This document shows positions 1 through 5,169 of a stretch of 5,169 nucleotides of DNA, piece by piece. The translations under genes were made by a program, and so were the position numbers. Every line of letters begins with the position of its first letter. Positions within the stretch are counted from its first letter, which is position 1. The stretch comes from Thermodesulfatator sp. (lineage in GTDB: Bacteria > Desulfobacterota > Thermodesulfobacteria > Thermodesulfobacteriales > Thermodesulfobacteriaceae), in NCBI GenBank assembly GCA_027036915.1, contig JALWCD010000011.1, positions 1 through 5,169 on the forward strand, given 5' to 3'. A model generated the notes under the pieces. It made no database searches and was not told where the DNA came from. It worked only from the letters and a program-made list of their open reading frames with translations.

Positions 1-1151
1 CTGTGAGTTTCGGAGAAGGGTTTGACGCTGAGGATCCGGAGTACGGCGGTCTTGATCTGCACAACGAAGCCACCAACATCGAGAGCCGTATGCTCTACCT
101 GGACTTTGCCCTGCCCTGGTTTGAGAACGTGCGGGTTAAGGCCGGTCTGGCTCCCTACTACGTGAACCGGTTCCTCTGGAACGAGACCGCGCCGGGCATC
201 GCCGTCTACGGCAACACGGACCTCGGCTTCGGGAACCTCAACTACGCCCTGGTCTGGGTCCGGGCCCGGGATAAATGGGGGAGCAACAACGACAAAAGTG
301 ACAACAATGATGCCGACGCCTGGGCCATCGTGCTGGGCTACGACGCTACCAAGATGAGTGGCCTGGATAAAGCTAAGGTTCTGGGCTATTTCATCTATCT
401 CAACGACCAGACCCGCAATTACAATTACTATTACAACGGTCTTTCCTCCGACAATCAGCCCTGGTACCTGGGACTGGATCTGGATCTCGCCCGCGGCCCC
501 TGGAGCCTGAACACCGGGTTCATTTACGAGGGTGGCGATTTTGATCTTCACGATGGGACCGTTACTGTTCCTGCCGGTATGGAAGACAATATGGATCACG
601 ATGCCTGGTTGCTCTATGCCGAGCTCGGGTATCAGGTGAACGAGCAGACCAAGGCCTCCTTCCTCTGGTGGTGGGCTACGGGCGATGACGATCCCTACGA
701 CGGCGACGTGGAGAACTTCAACGCCATCGACACCCACACCTTTGGCAGCGTGGTCCTCTTTGAGGACGCGGCTTTCGACGACGGCTATGTGGTCTCCCGT
801 CATCCCTACCTCAACAACCTGGGGTTCCAGATGTATCGCCTGCGGGTGGACTATCAGGCCACGCCGAGGCTTGCGCTGGCCGCGGCGGTCAACTACATGA
901 AGTTCGACGAGGACGCCTACTGGGTGGAGGAGCCCTCTAACGCGGTCAAGCACGACGACGACATCGGATGGGAGCTTGATGTCTACGCCAAGTACGAGCT
1001 TTACAAGGACCTCACCTTAGACATCGCTGCCGGTTACCTCTGGGCTGGAGACGCTCTTGACGCCTGGGCGGACAAGGACGGTGACGGCGCGGTGGACAGC
1101 GACGCCGACGATATGTACCGGATCTCCGTGGGGGTGACCTACACCTTCTAA
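1..1151 (+). CDS. Outer-membrane beta-barrel porin, 5'-truncated
   Basis: The frame runs in from the left edge and ends at TAA 1149-1151, leaving about 382 residues. The GTG at 3 is not a credible start, because what follows is mature barrel sequence with no signal peptide. The fragment shows alternating polar/aromatic strands rich in Tyr, Trp and Gly, separated by acidic loops, and ends in the strand MYRISVGVTYTF. A C-terminal Phe on an amphipathic last strand is the usual Bam-recognised signature of outer-membrane proteins. Notable are a WWW run (fragment residues 222-224), several Asp-rich loops (around 226-236, 317-321 and 357-370), and a DKDGDG loop resembling a calcium-binding loop just before the last strand. 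The likely role is a general or anion/cation-selective diffusion porin, similar in style to deltaproteobacterial homotrimeric porins. The substrate cannot be told. The barrel call is firm; the exact family is not. Confidence 0.82.
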   Translation, partial: VSFGEGFDAEDPEYGGLDLHNEATNIESRMLYLDFALPWFENVRVKAGLAPYYVNRFLWNETAPGIAVYGNTDLGFGNLNYALVWVRARDKWGSNNDKSDNNDADAWAIVLGYDATKMSGLDKAKVLGYFIYLNDQTRNYNYYYNGLSSDNQPWYLGLDLDLARGPWSLNTGFIYEGGDFDLHDGTVTVPAGMEDNMDHDAWLLYAELGYQVNEQTKASFLWWWATGDDDPYDGDVENFNAIDTHTFGSVVLFEDAAFDDGYVVSRHPYLNNLGFQMYRLRVDYQATPRLALAAAVNYMKFDEDAYWVEEPSNAVKHDDDIGWELDVYAKYELYKDLTLDIAAGYLWAGDALDAWADKDGDGAVDSDADDMYRISVGVTYTF

Positions 1152-1175
1152 GCCCGAAACTCTATCGGGATCTCG

Positions 1176-1208
1176 AAGGGGCGGCAGGTGCCGCCCCTTT
1201 TTGTTTTT
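1176..1208 (+). terminator. Intrinsic terminator of the porin gene
   Basis: A perfect inverted repeat AAGGGGCGGCA (1176-1186) / TGCCGCCCCTT (1189-1199) lies 24 bases past the porin stop. Realistically it forms a 10-bp GC-rich stem with an AGGT loop. The tract TTTTTGTTTTT follows (1198-1208). A small CCCGA/TCGGG hairpin (1153-1169) precedes it. This is a textbook Rho-independent terminator that separates the porin from the next gene. Confidence 0.93.
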
Positions 1209-1220
1209 GAGATCTTGCTC

Positions 1221-1248
1221 TTTACTTTTTGCCCTTCCGGGATAAAAA
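1221..1248 (+). promoter_or_regulatory. Possible sigma70-like promoter for the ComEA-like gene
   Basis: TTTACT (1221-1226) and TAAAAA (1243-1248) are separated by 16 bases, and each matches four of six consensus positions. Transcription would begin near 1255, only about three bases before the ATG at 1258. No Shine-Dalgarno sequence is visible upstream of that ATG, which would agree with a nearly leaderless message. The region is AT-rich, so chance matches are easy and this is weak on its own. Confidence 0.3.
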
Positions 1249-1257
1249 TTTTTCCTG

Positions 1258-2124
1258 ATGAGGAAGGTTAAGGTCTTTTTCCCGGTCCTCTTTTTCTTCT
1301 TCCTTTGGGCCGGGGCCTCCCTTCTAGCCCTTGACATAAACACCGCCACGGAGGAGGAGCTGGCGGAGCTTCCCGGAATAGGTCCGGTTCTGGCCCGCCG
1401 GATCGTGGAATACCGCCGAACCCACGGCCCCTTCCGGCGGCCTGAGGACCTCCTGGCCATTAAGGGAATAGGCCCCAAAAGACTCTCGCGTCTTAAGGCC
1501 TACCTTGATTTCGGAAGGCCGGGCCTGCGGGGAGGGTCTTCCGGGGAAGTCCCGGAGGCACGGCTGGCCAGCGGACCTTTCATTTACCGCTGGGTGGACG
1601 AGAAGGGGGTGGTGCACTTTACGGAATTCCCGGAGGAGATACCGCCGCGGTATCGGGCCGGGGCCGAAAGGATTCCCTTCCCTGCAGGGCACACCGGAGA
1701 AGAGGAAAGTCTTACGGAATCACCCCGTCCTTCCCCGAAAGCCTCTTCCGGAAAGGCTTCCGGAAAACCGGACACCGATATTCTGGGGCGGGATCTGGCC
1801 TGGTACCGGAAGGAGAAGATACGTCTCAAGAACGAGATCGCGCGGCTCCGGGCGCAGATCGAGGAGAACCGGCAGGTCATGCGCCTTCTTCACGGGGGCT
1901 CGCCCCAGGCCCGTCGGGGCACGCGCACCAGGTACGGTCTCAAGCTGGGGGAGGGGCCCCTTCTCAGGCGCTGGGCGGAATACAAACGGCTGCGGCGTAT
2001 CAATCAGGAGCTGGAAAAGAAGCTCGCCGAGCTTGAGTATCGTCTTGAGAAAGGTCTTTACCGGGAGGCCCTGAGAACACACGCCCCGGAAGAGGTACTT
2101 GAGTTTCTCAGAAAGGATCCTTAA
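1258..2124 (+). CDS. Exported ComEA-type helix-hairpin-helix protein with DUF4124-like and coiled-coil regions
   Basis: 288 residues. Residues 1-25 are a signal peptide or N-terminal anchor (basic MRKVK, then a Phe/Leu-rich core ending ASLLA). Residues 26-84 match the ComEA double helix-hairpin-helix: INTATEEELAELPGIGP, then IVEYRRTHGPFRRPEDLL, then KGIGPKRLSRLKAYL. This fold binds DNA backbone non-specifically, and in ComEA it serves in DNA uptake at the outer face of the inner membrane. Residues 108-140 (IYRWVDEKGVVHFTEFP) resemble DUF4124, an envelope domain of unknown function. A Ser/Pro/Lys-rich linker (about 145-172) leads to two Glu/Arg/Lys/Leu-rich helical stretches (177-212 and 235-270), probably coiled coil. 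ComEA proteins usually end soon after the HhH domain, so two thirds of this protein is additional. The start is ATG 1258: an in-frame TAA at 1243 leaves little alternative, and no Shine-Dalgarno is seen. The domain calls are good, but a role in transformation is only a guess. Confidence 0.85.
   Translation: MRKVKVFFPVLFFFFLWAGASLLALDINTATEEELAELPGIGPVLARRIVEYRRTHGPFRRPEDLLAIKGIGPKRLSRLKAYLDFGRPGLRGGSSGEVPEARLASGPFIYRWVDEKGVVHFTEFPEEIPPRYRAGAERIPFPAGHTGEEESLTESPRPSPKASSGKASGKPDTDILGRDLAWYRKEKIRLKNEIARLRAQIEENRQVMRLLHGGSPQARRGTRTRYGLKLGEGPLLRRWAEYKRLRRINQELEKKLAELEYRLEKGLYREALRTHAPEEVLEFLRKDP
1746..1766 (+). repeat. Short in-frame tandem repeat in the linker of the ComEA-like protein
   Basis: TTCCGGAAA occurs at 1746-1754 and again at 1758-1766, a period of 12 bases. 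It encodes SGK twice within ASSGKASGK. Each copy contains the palindrome TTCCGGAA. It adds to the flexible Ser/Lys-rich linker between the DUF4124-like segment and the coiled coil. Confidence 0.6.
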
Positions 2125-3184
2125 GTGTCCTCTCCAGGGCCTGAAGAAGCCTTTCGTTTTCCTCGAGAAGACGCAGGGCCAGGCGGATGAATCTATCCGA
2201 AAGTCCCCGGAAGTTTCCGCAGGCCCGGATGAGGAGGCGACTTTCGGAAAGGAGCCGAGCGCGAAGTTTCTCTCCCGAGAGCCCCTCCGGAAGTTCCACC
2301 AGGAGAAAATTGGTCCGTGAGGGAAAGACGGAAAGGCCGAGGGCGGAAAGCCTGTGACTCACCCGGGGCCTTTCCTCGGCCAGAAACTTCCTTACCAGGG
2401 CCTCGTGTTTCTTCTGACCTACCAGAAACTCGCCTGCCACCTGGGCCAGGCGGTTTACGGCCCAGGGAAGCTCCCGGCCGCGAAGCACCCCGGAAAGGGG
2501 CTCTGCGGCCGCGGCAAACCCCAGACGCAGCCCCGGGATGCGATAGATCTTGGAGAAGGAAAAAAGCACCACCAGGTTCTCCGGATAAGGTCTTGCGGAA
2601 AGGAGGCTTTCCGTGTCATCTGCGGCAAAGGGAAGGTAGGATTCGTCCACCACGAAGACCGCCTCCGGATGCCGGGTGATGAAACCGTAAAGGGTGTCCC
2701 TTCTAAGAAAGGCCCCGGTGGGATTGTTGGGGTTGCAGATGAAGACGAGATCTCCCGGGGCGATAAGGGCCTCAAGCTCCTCAAGCGGGGGCCGAAAATC
2801 ATTTTCTTTTCGGGCGAAGACGTAATGCGCCCCGACTGCCGCCCGTCCTGCGGCGTCCTCGTAATCCGCGTAGGTGGGCCCCAGGATGAGGACCCTTTGG
2901 GGCTTTAAGGCCTCGGGCAGGGCGAAGATCCACTCCGTGGTGCCGGAGGAGGGGAAAAAGGCCTCCTCGCAAAGACCGAAACGGCGGGCGAGGGCCCGGC
3001 GGAGGGTGAAACTGTCGGCCTCGGGGAGGTGTTCTATCTCAGGAAGATGTTTCTGGAGAAGATCGTAGAGCCCTCCCGGAGGGGGCAGGGGGCTTACGTT
3101 GCTGCTGAAATCAAGGATCTCGCCCGGGGAAAGGCCCATTTCCCGGGCCAGGTGGTAGACCTCGCCTCCGTGGCCCCGGATCAC
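2108..3184 (-). CDS. cobD: CobD-type PLP enzyme (probable L-threonine-O-3-phosphate decarboxylase)
   Basis: 358 residues, usual for the family. CobD converts L-threonine phosphate to (R)-1-amino-2-propanol phosphate, the linker of the cobalamin nucleotide loop. It belongs to fold-type I with histidinol-phosphate aminotransferases. An HGG motif near the N-terminus (residues 5-7) followed by ILDFSSNVSP (23-32) favours CobD over HisC. Also visible are SSGTTE (79-84) in the phosphate-binding region, GPTYADYE (102-109), NPNNPTG (151-157), VVDESY (178-183), the PLP lysine K212 in SFSKIYRIPGLRLGF with R220 as phosphate ligand, and R334 in RFIRLALR as the likely carboxylate-binding arginine. The start is GTG 3184; an in-frame TGA lies six codons upstream. 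It overlaps the formyltransferase stop by four bases, so translation is probably coupled. Its 3' end overlaps the convergent ComEA-like gene by 17 bases. A related PLP aminotransferase or decarboxylase remains possible. Confidence 0.8.
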   Translation of the reverse strand: MIRGHGGEVYHLAREMGLSPGEILDFSSNVSPLPPPGGLYDLLQKHLPEIEHLPEADSFTLRRALARRFGLCEEAFFPSSGTTEWIFALPEALKPQRVLILGPTYADYEDAAGRAAVGAHYVFARKENDFRPPLEELEALIAPGDLVFICNPNNPTGAFLRRDTLYGFITRHPEAVFVVDESYLPFAADDTESLLSARPYPENLVVLFSFSKIYRIPGLRLGFAAAAEPLSGVLRGRELPWAVNRLAQVAGEFLVGQKKHEALVRKFLAEERPRVSHRLSALGLSVFPSRTNFLLVELPEGLSGEKLRARLLSESRLLIRACGNFRGLSDRFIRLALRLLEENERLLQALERTLKDPF

Positions 3185-3188
3185 CTCC
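3179..3188 (-). promoter_or_regulatory. Shine-Dalgarno sequence overlapping the GTG start of cobD
   Basis: Read on the minus strand this is GGAGGTGATC, fully complementary to the conserved 16S rRNA 3' tail GATCACCTCC. The GTG start of cobD and the TGA stop of the formyltransferase both lie inside it, so the usual 5-9 base spacer is missing. It may hold a terminating ribosome in place for reinitiation at the GTG. It could also be a coincidence of the GGAG-GTG-ATC codons. Confidence 0.5.
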
Positions 3189-3972
3189 AGGCTCCGGTCT
3201 CAAGATGCCGTTCGATGCGTGAAGAAAGATCCAGGGGAAGGCCCGGGCTATCCCAGCGGATCTCTCCTTCGGCAAAGGCCTTGAGGGTGTAGACGATGAG
3301 GGGAAGCTCCCGCCGCACGCCCTCCTCGCGGATCCTCCGGAAAAGCGGCTCGGCCTCGCCTTCCTCGTGTATTAAGGCCGAAAGCCCCCGGGTGAGAAGC
3401 TTCCTTTCGCAGGCCTCCCAGAGGGGATCCCAGGCCCCTCCCCGGATGGAGAATCGGCAGAAGGTGGCCGCCGGGCCCTCATCCAGCACCGGGGTCACCC
3501 GGTGCATCATGACCCCGGTCTCCTGCGCCCGGGCGGAGATGAGCTGCCAGATGACCTCCTGCCAGGTGCCCTTGGGGCCTCCGGGAAGGGCCGGATGAAG
3601 GTTTAGCATGGGAAGGCTCTCGCAGGCCTCCTCCGAGACCACCCACATGTAGCCGGCAAGGACCGCGAGATCCACCTCCTCCGGAAGGAGTTCCAGTACC
3701 CGGCGGTGATAGAGGGTGCGCCAGGTCTTACGGTCCTTCTTACGAAGCTCGGGCTCAAACTCCCGGGCCGAAAGGTGGACCACCGGAAGGCCCAGCTCCC
3801 GGCAGAGCTCAAGGAAGAGATCCGACTCCCGGCTTTCCCCCGGCCGTCGGGAGAGGAACACATAGACGATCTTGGCCGGGATGAAACCCTCGCGGATGCG
3901 GTCGTGGACGGTCTTGAGAAGAAGCCTTGCGGCCTCGTCCCTTCCGGTGGAAAACCAGCCCAGCCGATACAT
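3181..3972 (-). CDS. PurN-like formyltransferase of unknown substrate
   Basis: 263 residues with a formyltransferase core. DLAVLAGYMWVVSEEA (101-116) corresponds to the LAG-M strand/helix of PurN, and MLNLHPALPGGPKG (122-135) carries the Asn124 and His126 equivalents of the PurN catalytic N-x-H. VLDEGPAA (162-169) supplies the third catalytic residue, Asp164. These enzymes move a formyl group from 10-formyl-tetrahydrofolate to an amine or other acceptor. The N-terminus reads LGWFSTGRDEAARLLL (4-19) in place of the glycine-rich GNGSN loop that binds phosphoribosyl substrates. The protein is also about 50 residues longer than typical PurN, with a C-terminal extension from about 180. An acceptor other than GAR is therefore likely; generic databases would probably call it PurN. 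Start ATG 3972: GGAG ends only two bases upstream, too close for an ordinary Shine-Dalgarno, yet no earlier ATG, GTG or TTG lies in frame before a TGA. It is the first gene of an operon with cobD. Confidence 0.78.
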   Translation of the reverse strand: MYRLGWFSTGRDEAARLLLKTVHDRIREGFIPAKIVYVFLSRRPGESRESDLFLELCRELGLPVVHLSAREFEPELRKKDRKTWRTLYHRRVLELLPEEVDLAVLAGYMWVVSEEACESLPMLNLHPALPGGPKGTWQEVIWQLISARAQETGVMMHRVTPVLDEGPAATFCRFSIRGGAWDPLWEACERKLLTRGLSALIHEEGEAEPLFRRIREEGVRRELPLIVYTLKAFAEGEIRWDSPGLPLDLSSRIERHLETGAWR

Positions 3973-3978
3973 GTCTCC

Positions 3979-4007
3979 TTTGTAAAAGCTTTTCGGCCTG
4001 CGGTCAA
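3979..4007 (-). promoter_or_regulatory. Strong sigma70-like promoter abutting the formyltransferase start
   Basis: On the minus strand TTGACC (4007-4002, five of six to TTGACA) and TACAAA (3984-3979, four of six to TATAAT) are separated by exactly 17 bases. Six bases (GGAGAC) lie between the -10 box and ATG 3972, so transcription should start at or next to the A of the start codon. The -35 box sits within one arm of the inverted repeat at 3999-4068. Confidence 0.55.
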
Positions 4008-4068
4008 TTCCCTGAAGCCACTCCGGAAGGCTTCCCTCTCAGAGGGATCCTTGTTCCCTTTGACCGCA
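3999..4068 (-). repeat. Inverted repeat enclosing two smaller hairpins upstream of the formyltransferase-cobD operon
   Basis: A perfect 9-base inverted repeat TGCGGTCAA (3999-4007) / TTGACCGCA (4060-4068) encloses 52 bases. Inside are GAAGCC/GGCTTC (4014-4019 and 4029-4034) and TCCCTCT/AGAGGGA around C4040 (4033-4047). TTCCCT occurs three times at 22-24 base spacing (4008, 4032, 4054). The arms are 61 bases apart centre to centre, nearly six helical turns. It could be a paired operator overlapping the -35 box or, if an upstream start site exists, a three-stem leader RNA. I do not recognise a known riboswitch class. Confidence 0.45.
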
Positions 4069-4144
4069 AACTCAATGAAGCTGCGGCTTCCGAGGCCCTG
4101 AAAGTGTTAAAGGTATAGACCCTTCATTCTGGAAGACTCGCCAC

Positions 4145-4174
4145 GGGGCAGGGGCGGAGAGGGGCCCCTGCCCC
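4145..4174 (-). terminator. GC-rich hairpin downstream of katG, possible terminator
   Basis: GGGGCAGGGG (4145-4154) and CCCCTGCCCC (4165-4174) form a perfect 10-bp stem with a 10-base loop, starting seven bases past the katG stop codon. On the minus strand no U-run follows (GTGGCGAGTC), so it is not a canonical intrinsic terminator for katG. A short TTTT lies beyond the opposite side. It may act as an RNA-stabilising 3' hairpin or a Rho-assisted end. Confidence 0.5.
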
Positions 4175-4181
4175 CGGAGTT

Positions 4182-5169
4182 TTAGCGCAGGTCGAAGCGG
4201 TCGAGGTTCATGACCTTGTTCCAGGCGGAAACAAAGTCGGATACGAATTTTTCGCGGCCATCGTCTGCGGCATAGACCTCGGCCACGGCCCGAAGTTCGG
4301 AGTGATGTCCGCAAAGGAGATCCACCCGCGTGGCGGTGAAACGGAGCTTTCCGGTGCGCCGGTCGTAGCCCTCAAAGAGCCTGCGGGTCTCGTCCACCGG
4401 CCGCCACTCAAGGTCCATGGAAAGAAGATGCACGAAAAAGTCGTTGGTGAGGGTTTCGGGCCTTTCGGTAAGAACCCCGTGGAGGGAGCCGTCCCAGTTG
4501 GTCTTAAGCACCCGAAGGCCTCCGAGAAGGACCACCATCTCCGGGACGCTTAAGGAAAGGAGTTCGGCCTTATCCACCAGCATTTCTTCCGGGGAAAGGG
4601 GCGCCCGGGGGCTTATGTAGTTCCGGAAGCCGTCGGCCAGGGGCTCCATGTATTTCCAGCTTTCCACATCAAGGTCCTCCTGGGGGAGATCCACCCTTCC
4701 GGGGGTGAAAGGTACGGTGATTTCCATCCCGGCCCTTCGGGCGGCTTCCTCCACCGCGGCGCAGCCCCCAAGCACGATGAGGTCCGCAAGCGAGACCCGT
4801 TTGTTCCCCTTCTGGGAGGAGTCGAACTCCTTCTTGATTCCTTCGAGCACCGAAAGGACCCTCTCAAGGAGCGGAGGGTTGTTGACCTCCCAGTCCCTTA
4901 AGGGTTTCAGGCGGATGCGGGCCCCGTTGGCCCCGCCGCGCAGGTCGCTGGCCCGGAAGGTGGAGGCCGAGGCCCAGGCGGTAAAGATCAGCTCCGAGAT
5001 CGTAAGCCCGGAGGAGAGGATCATCTCCTTGAGTTTCCGGATGTCCCCGTCCTCGATAAGGTCGAAGTCCCTTTCTGGAAGGGGGTCCTGCCAGGGGAAG
5101 ACCTCTTCCGGAACCTCGGGCCCAAGGTAGAAAGAGCGCGGCCCGAGGGCGCGATGGGTGAGCTTGAAG
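4182..5169 (-). CDS. katG: Catalase-peroxidase KatG, C-terminal part (N-terminus beyond window)
   Basis: The frame stays open past ATG 5024 to the right edge, giving 328 residues of a protein normally about 720-750 long; the heme-bearing N-terminal domain lies outside. The fragment begins [10 protein letters not shown], whose Arg6 corresponds to the mobile switch arginine (Arg418 in E. coli and M. tuberculosis numbering), then YLGPEVP and WQDPLP (26-31). The heme-free C-terminal domain follows: [20 protein letters not shown] (53-72), [11 protein letters not shown] (77-87), [51 protein letters not shown] and the terminal [10 protein letters not shown]. KatG decomposes hydrogen peroxide by catalatic and peroxidatic routes and is mostly cytoplasmic. 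Small departures from the family norm are THRAL for THRDM and CGHHSELR for FGSNSxLR. No frameshift or internal stop is seen. The GC-rich hairpin at 4145-4174 follows the gene. Confidence 0.97.
   Translation of the reverse strand, partial: FKLTHRALGPRSFYLGPEVPEEVFPWQDPLPERDFDLIEDGDIRKLKEMILSSGLTISELIFTAWASASTFRASDLRGGANGARIRLKPLRDWEVNNPPLLERVLSVLEGIKKEFDSSQKGNKRVSLADLIVLGGCAAVEEAARRAGMEITVPFTPGRVDLPQEDLDVESWKYMEPLADGFRNYISPRAPLSPEEMLVDKAELLSLSVPEMVVLLGGLRVLKTNWDGSLHGVLTERPETLTNDFFVHLLSMDLEWRPVDETRRLFEGYDRRTGKLRFTATRVDLLCGHHSELRAVAEVYAADDGREKFVSDFVSAWNKVMNLDRFDLR

Noticed and set aside
3..5. GTG as the true start of the porin gene
   Set aside because: The sequence after it is mature beta-barrel with no signal peptide, and the frame is open to the window edge.
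1017..1478. 153-codon minus-strand frame crossing the porin end, the terminator and the ComEA-like start
   Set aside because: It runs through a strong terminator and two real genes, and its Arg/Lys-rich product has no family features.
2354..2908. 184-codon plus-strand open frame antisense to cobD
   Set aside because: It has no recognisable motif and lies over a clear PLP-enzyme gene; long antisense frames are common at this GC content.
3178..3188. Plus strand GGATCACCTCC identical to the 3' end of 16S rRNA
   Set aside because: The bases upstream do not match the rest of the 16S 3' domain and lie within two good coding frames; it is the complement of a Shine-Dalgarno sequence.
3973..4181. 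Known cobalamin or tetrahydrofolate riboswitch ahead of the formyltransferase-cobD operon
   Set aside because: I could not find the conserved core motifs of either class; only generic inverted repeats are present.
5022..5024. ATG as the start of a short 280-residue katG-like protein
   Set aside because: The 48 codons upstream to the window edge continue the KatG alignment (THRALGP, YLGPEVP, WQDPLP), so the ATG is internal.
4648..5130. 160-codon plus-strand open frame antisense to katG
   Set aside because: It is a Ser/Arg-rich, featureless shadow of strongly conserved katG sequence.
1..5169. tRNA genes, CRISPR arrays, insertion sequences or phage attachment sites
   Set aside because: I saw no regularly spaced repeats, transposase or integrase motifs, or tRNA-like cloverleaf, and nearly all bases belong to housekeeping-type genes.

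Overview
The window looks like ordinary chromosome from a GC-rich, Gram-negative bacterium, probably thermophilic and anaerobic or microaerophilic. It has an outer-membrane beta-barrel porin, signal-peptide-bearing envelope proteins, proteins rich in Glu/Arg/Leu, and heavy use of AAG, GAG and CGG codons. A deep-branching Thermodesulfobacteriota or other deltaproteobacterial-type lineage is my best guess, but this is inference from style and not from a marker gene. I see no mobile element, CRISPR array, tRNA or rRNA.

Layout. Bases 1-1151 (+) hold the 3' part of a porin gene, closed by a strong intrinsic terminator (1176-1208). Bases 1258-2124 (+) encode an exported protein that joins a ComEA-type helix-hairpin-helix domain, a DUF4124-like segment and a coiled coil. 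It converges on, and overlaps by 17 bases, a minus-strand two-gene operon: a PurN-like formyltransferase (3972-3181) followed by a CobD-type PLP enzyme (3184-2108), joined by a 4-base GTGA stop/start overlap. A 209-base intergenic region (3973-4181) holds a well-formed sigma70-like promoter directly abutting the formyltransferase ATG, a 70-base inverted-repeat structure, and a GC-rich hairpin behind the next gene. Bases 4182-5169 (-) are the C-terminal part of katG, catalase-peroxidase, whose start lies beyond the right edge.

How the genes fit together. CobD makes the aminopropanol phosphate linker of cobalamin. The coupled formyltransferase keeps the Asn/His/Asp catalytic set of PurN-type enzymes but differs at the N-terminus and is longer, so its acceptor is unknown; the coupling suggests a shared pathway or shared regulation. 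KatG, the porin and the ComEA-like protein are separate units (oxidative defence, outer-membrane permeability, and possible periplasmic DNA binding).

The points most worth a second look are the formyltransferase-CobD pair, the HhH/DUF4124/coiled-coil fusion, the start signals that abut or overlap start codons, and the heptamer CTTCCGG/CCGGAAG, which recurs about 18 times across 1234-5113 but not in the porin gene. I cannot show that any of these is a previously undescribed system.
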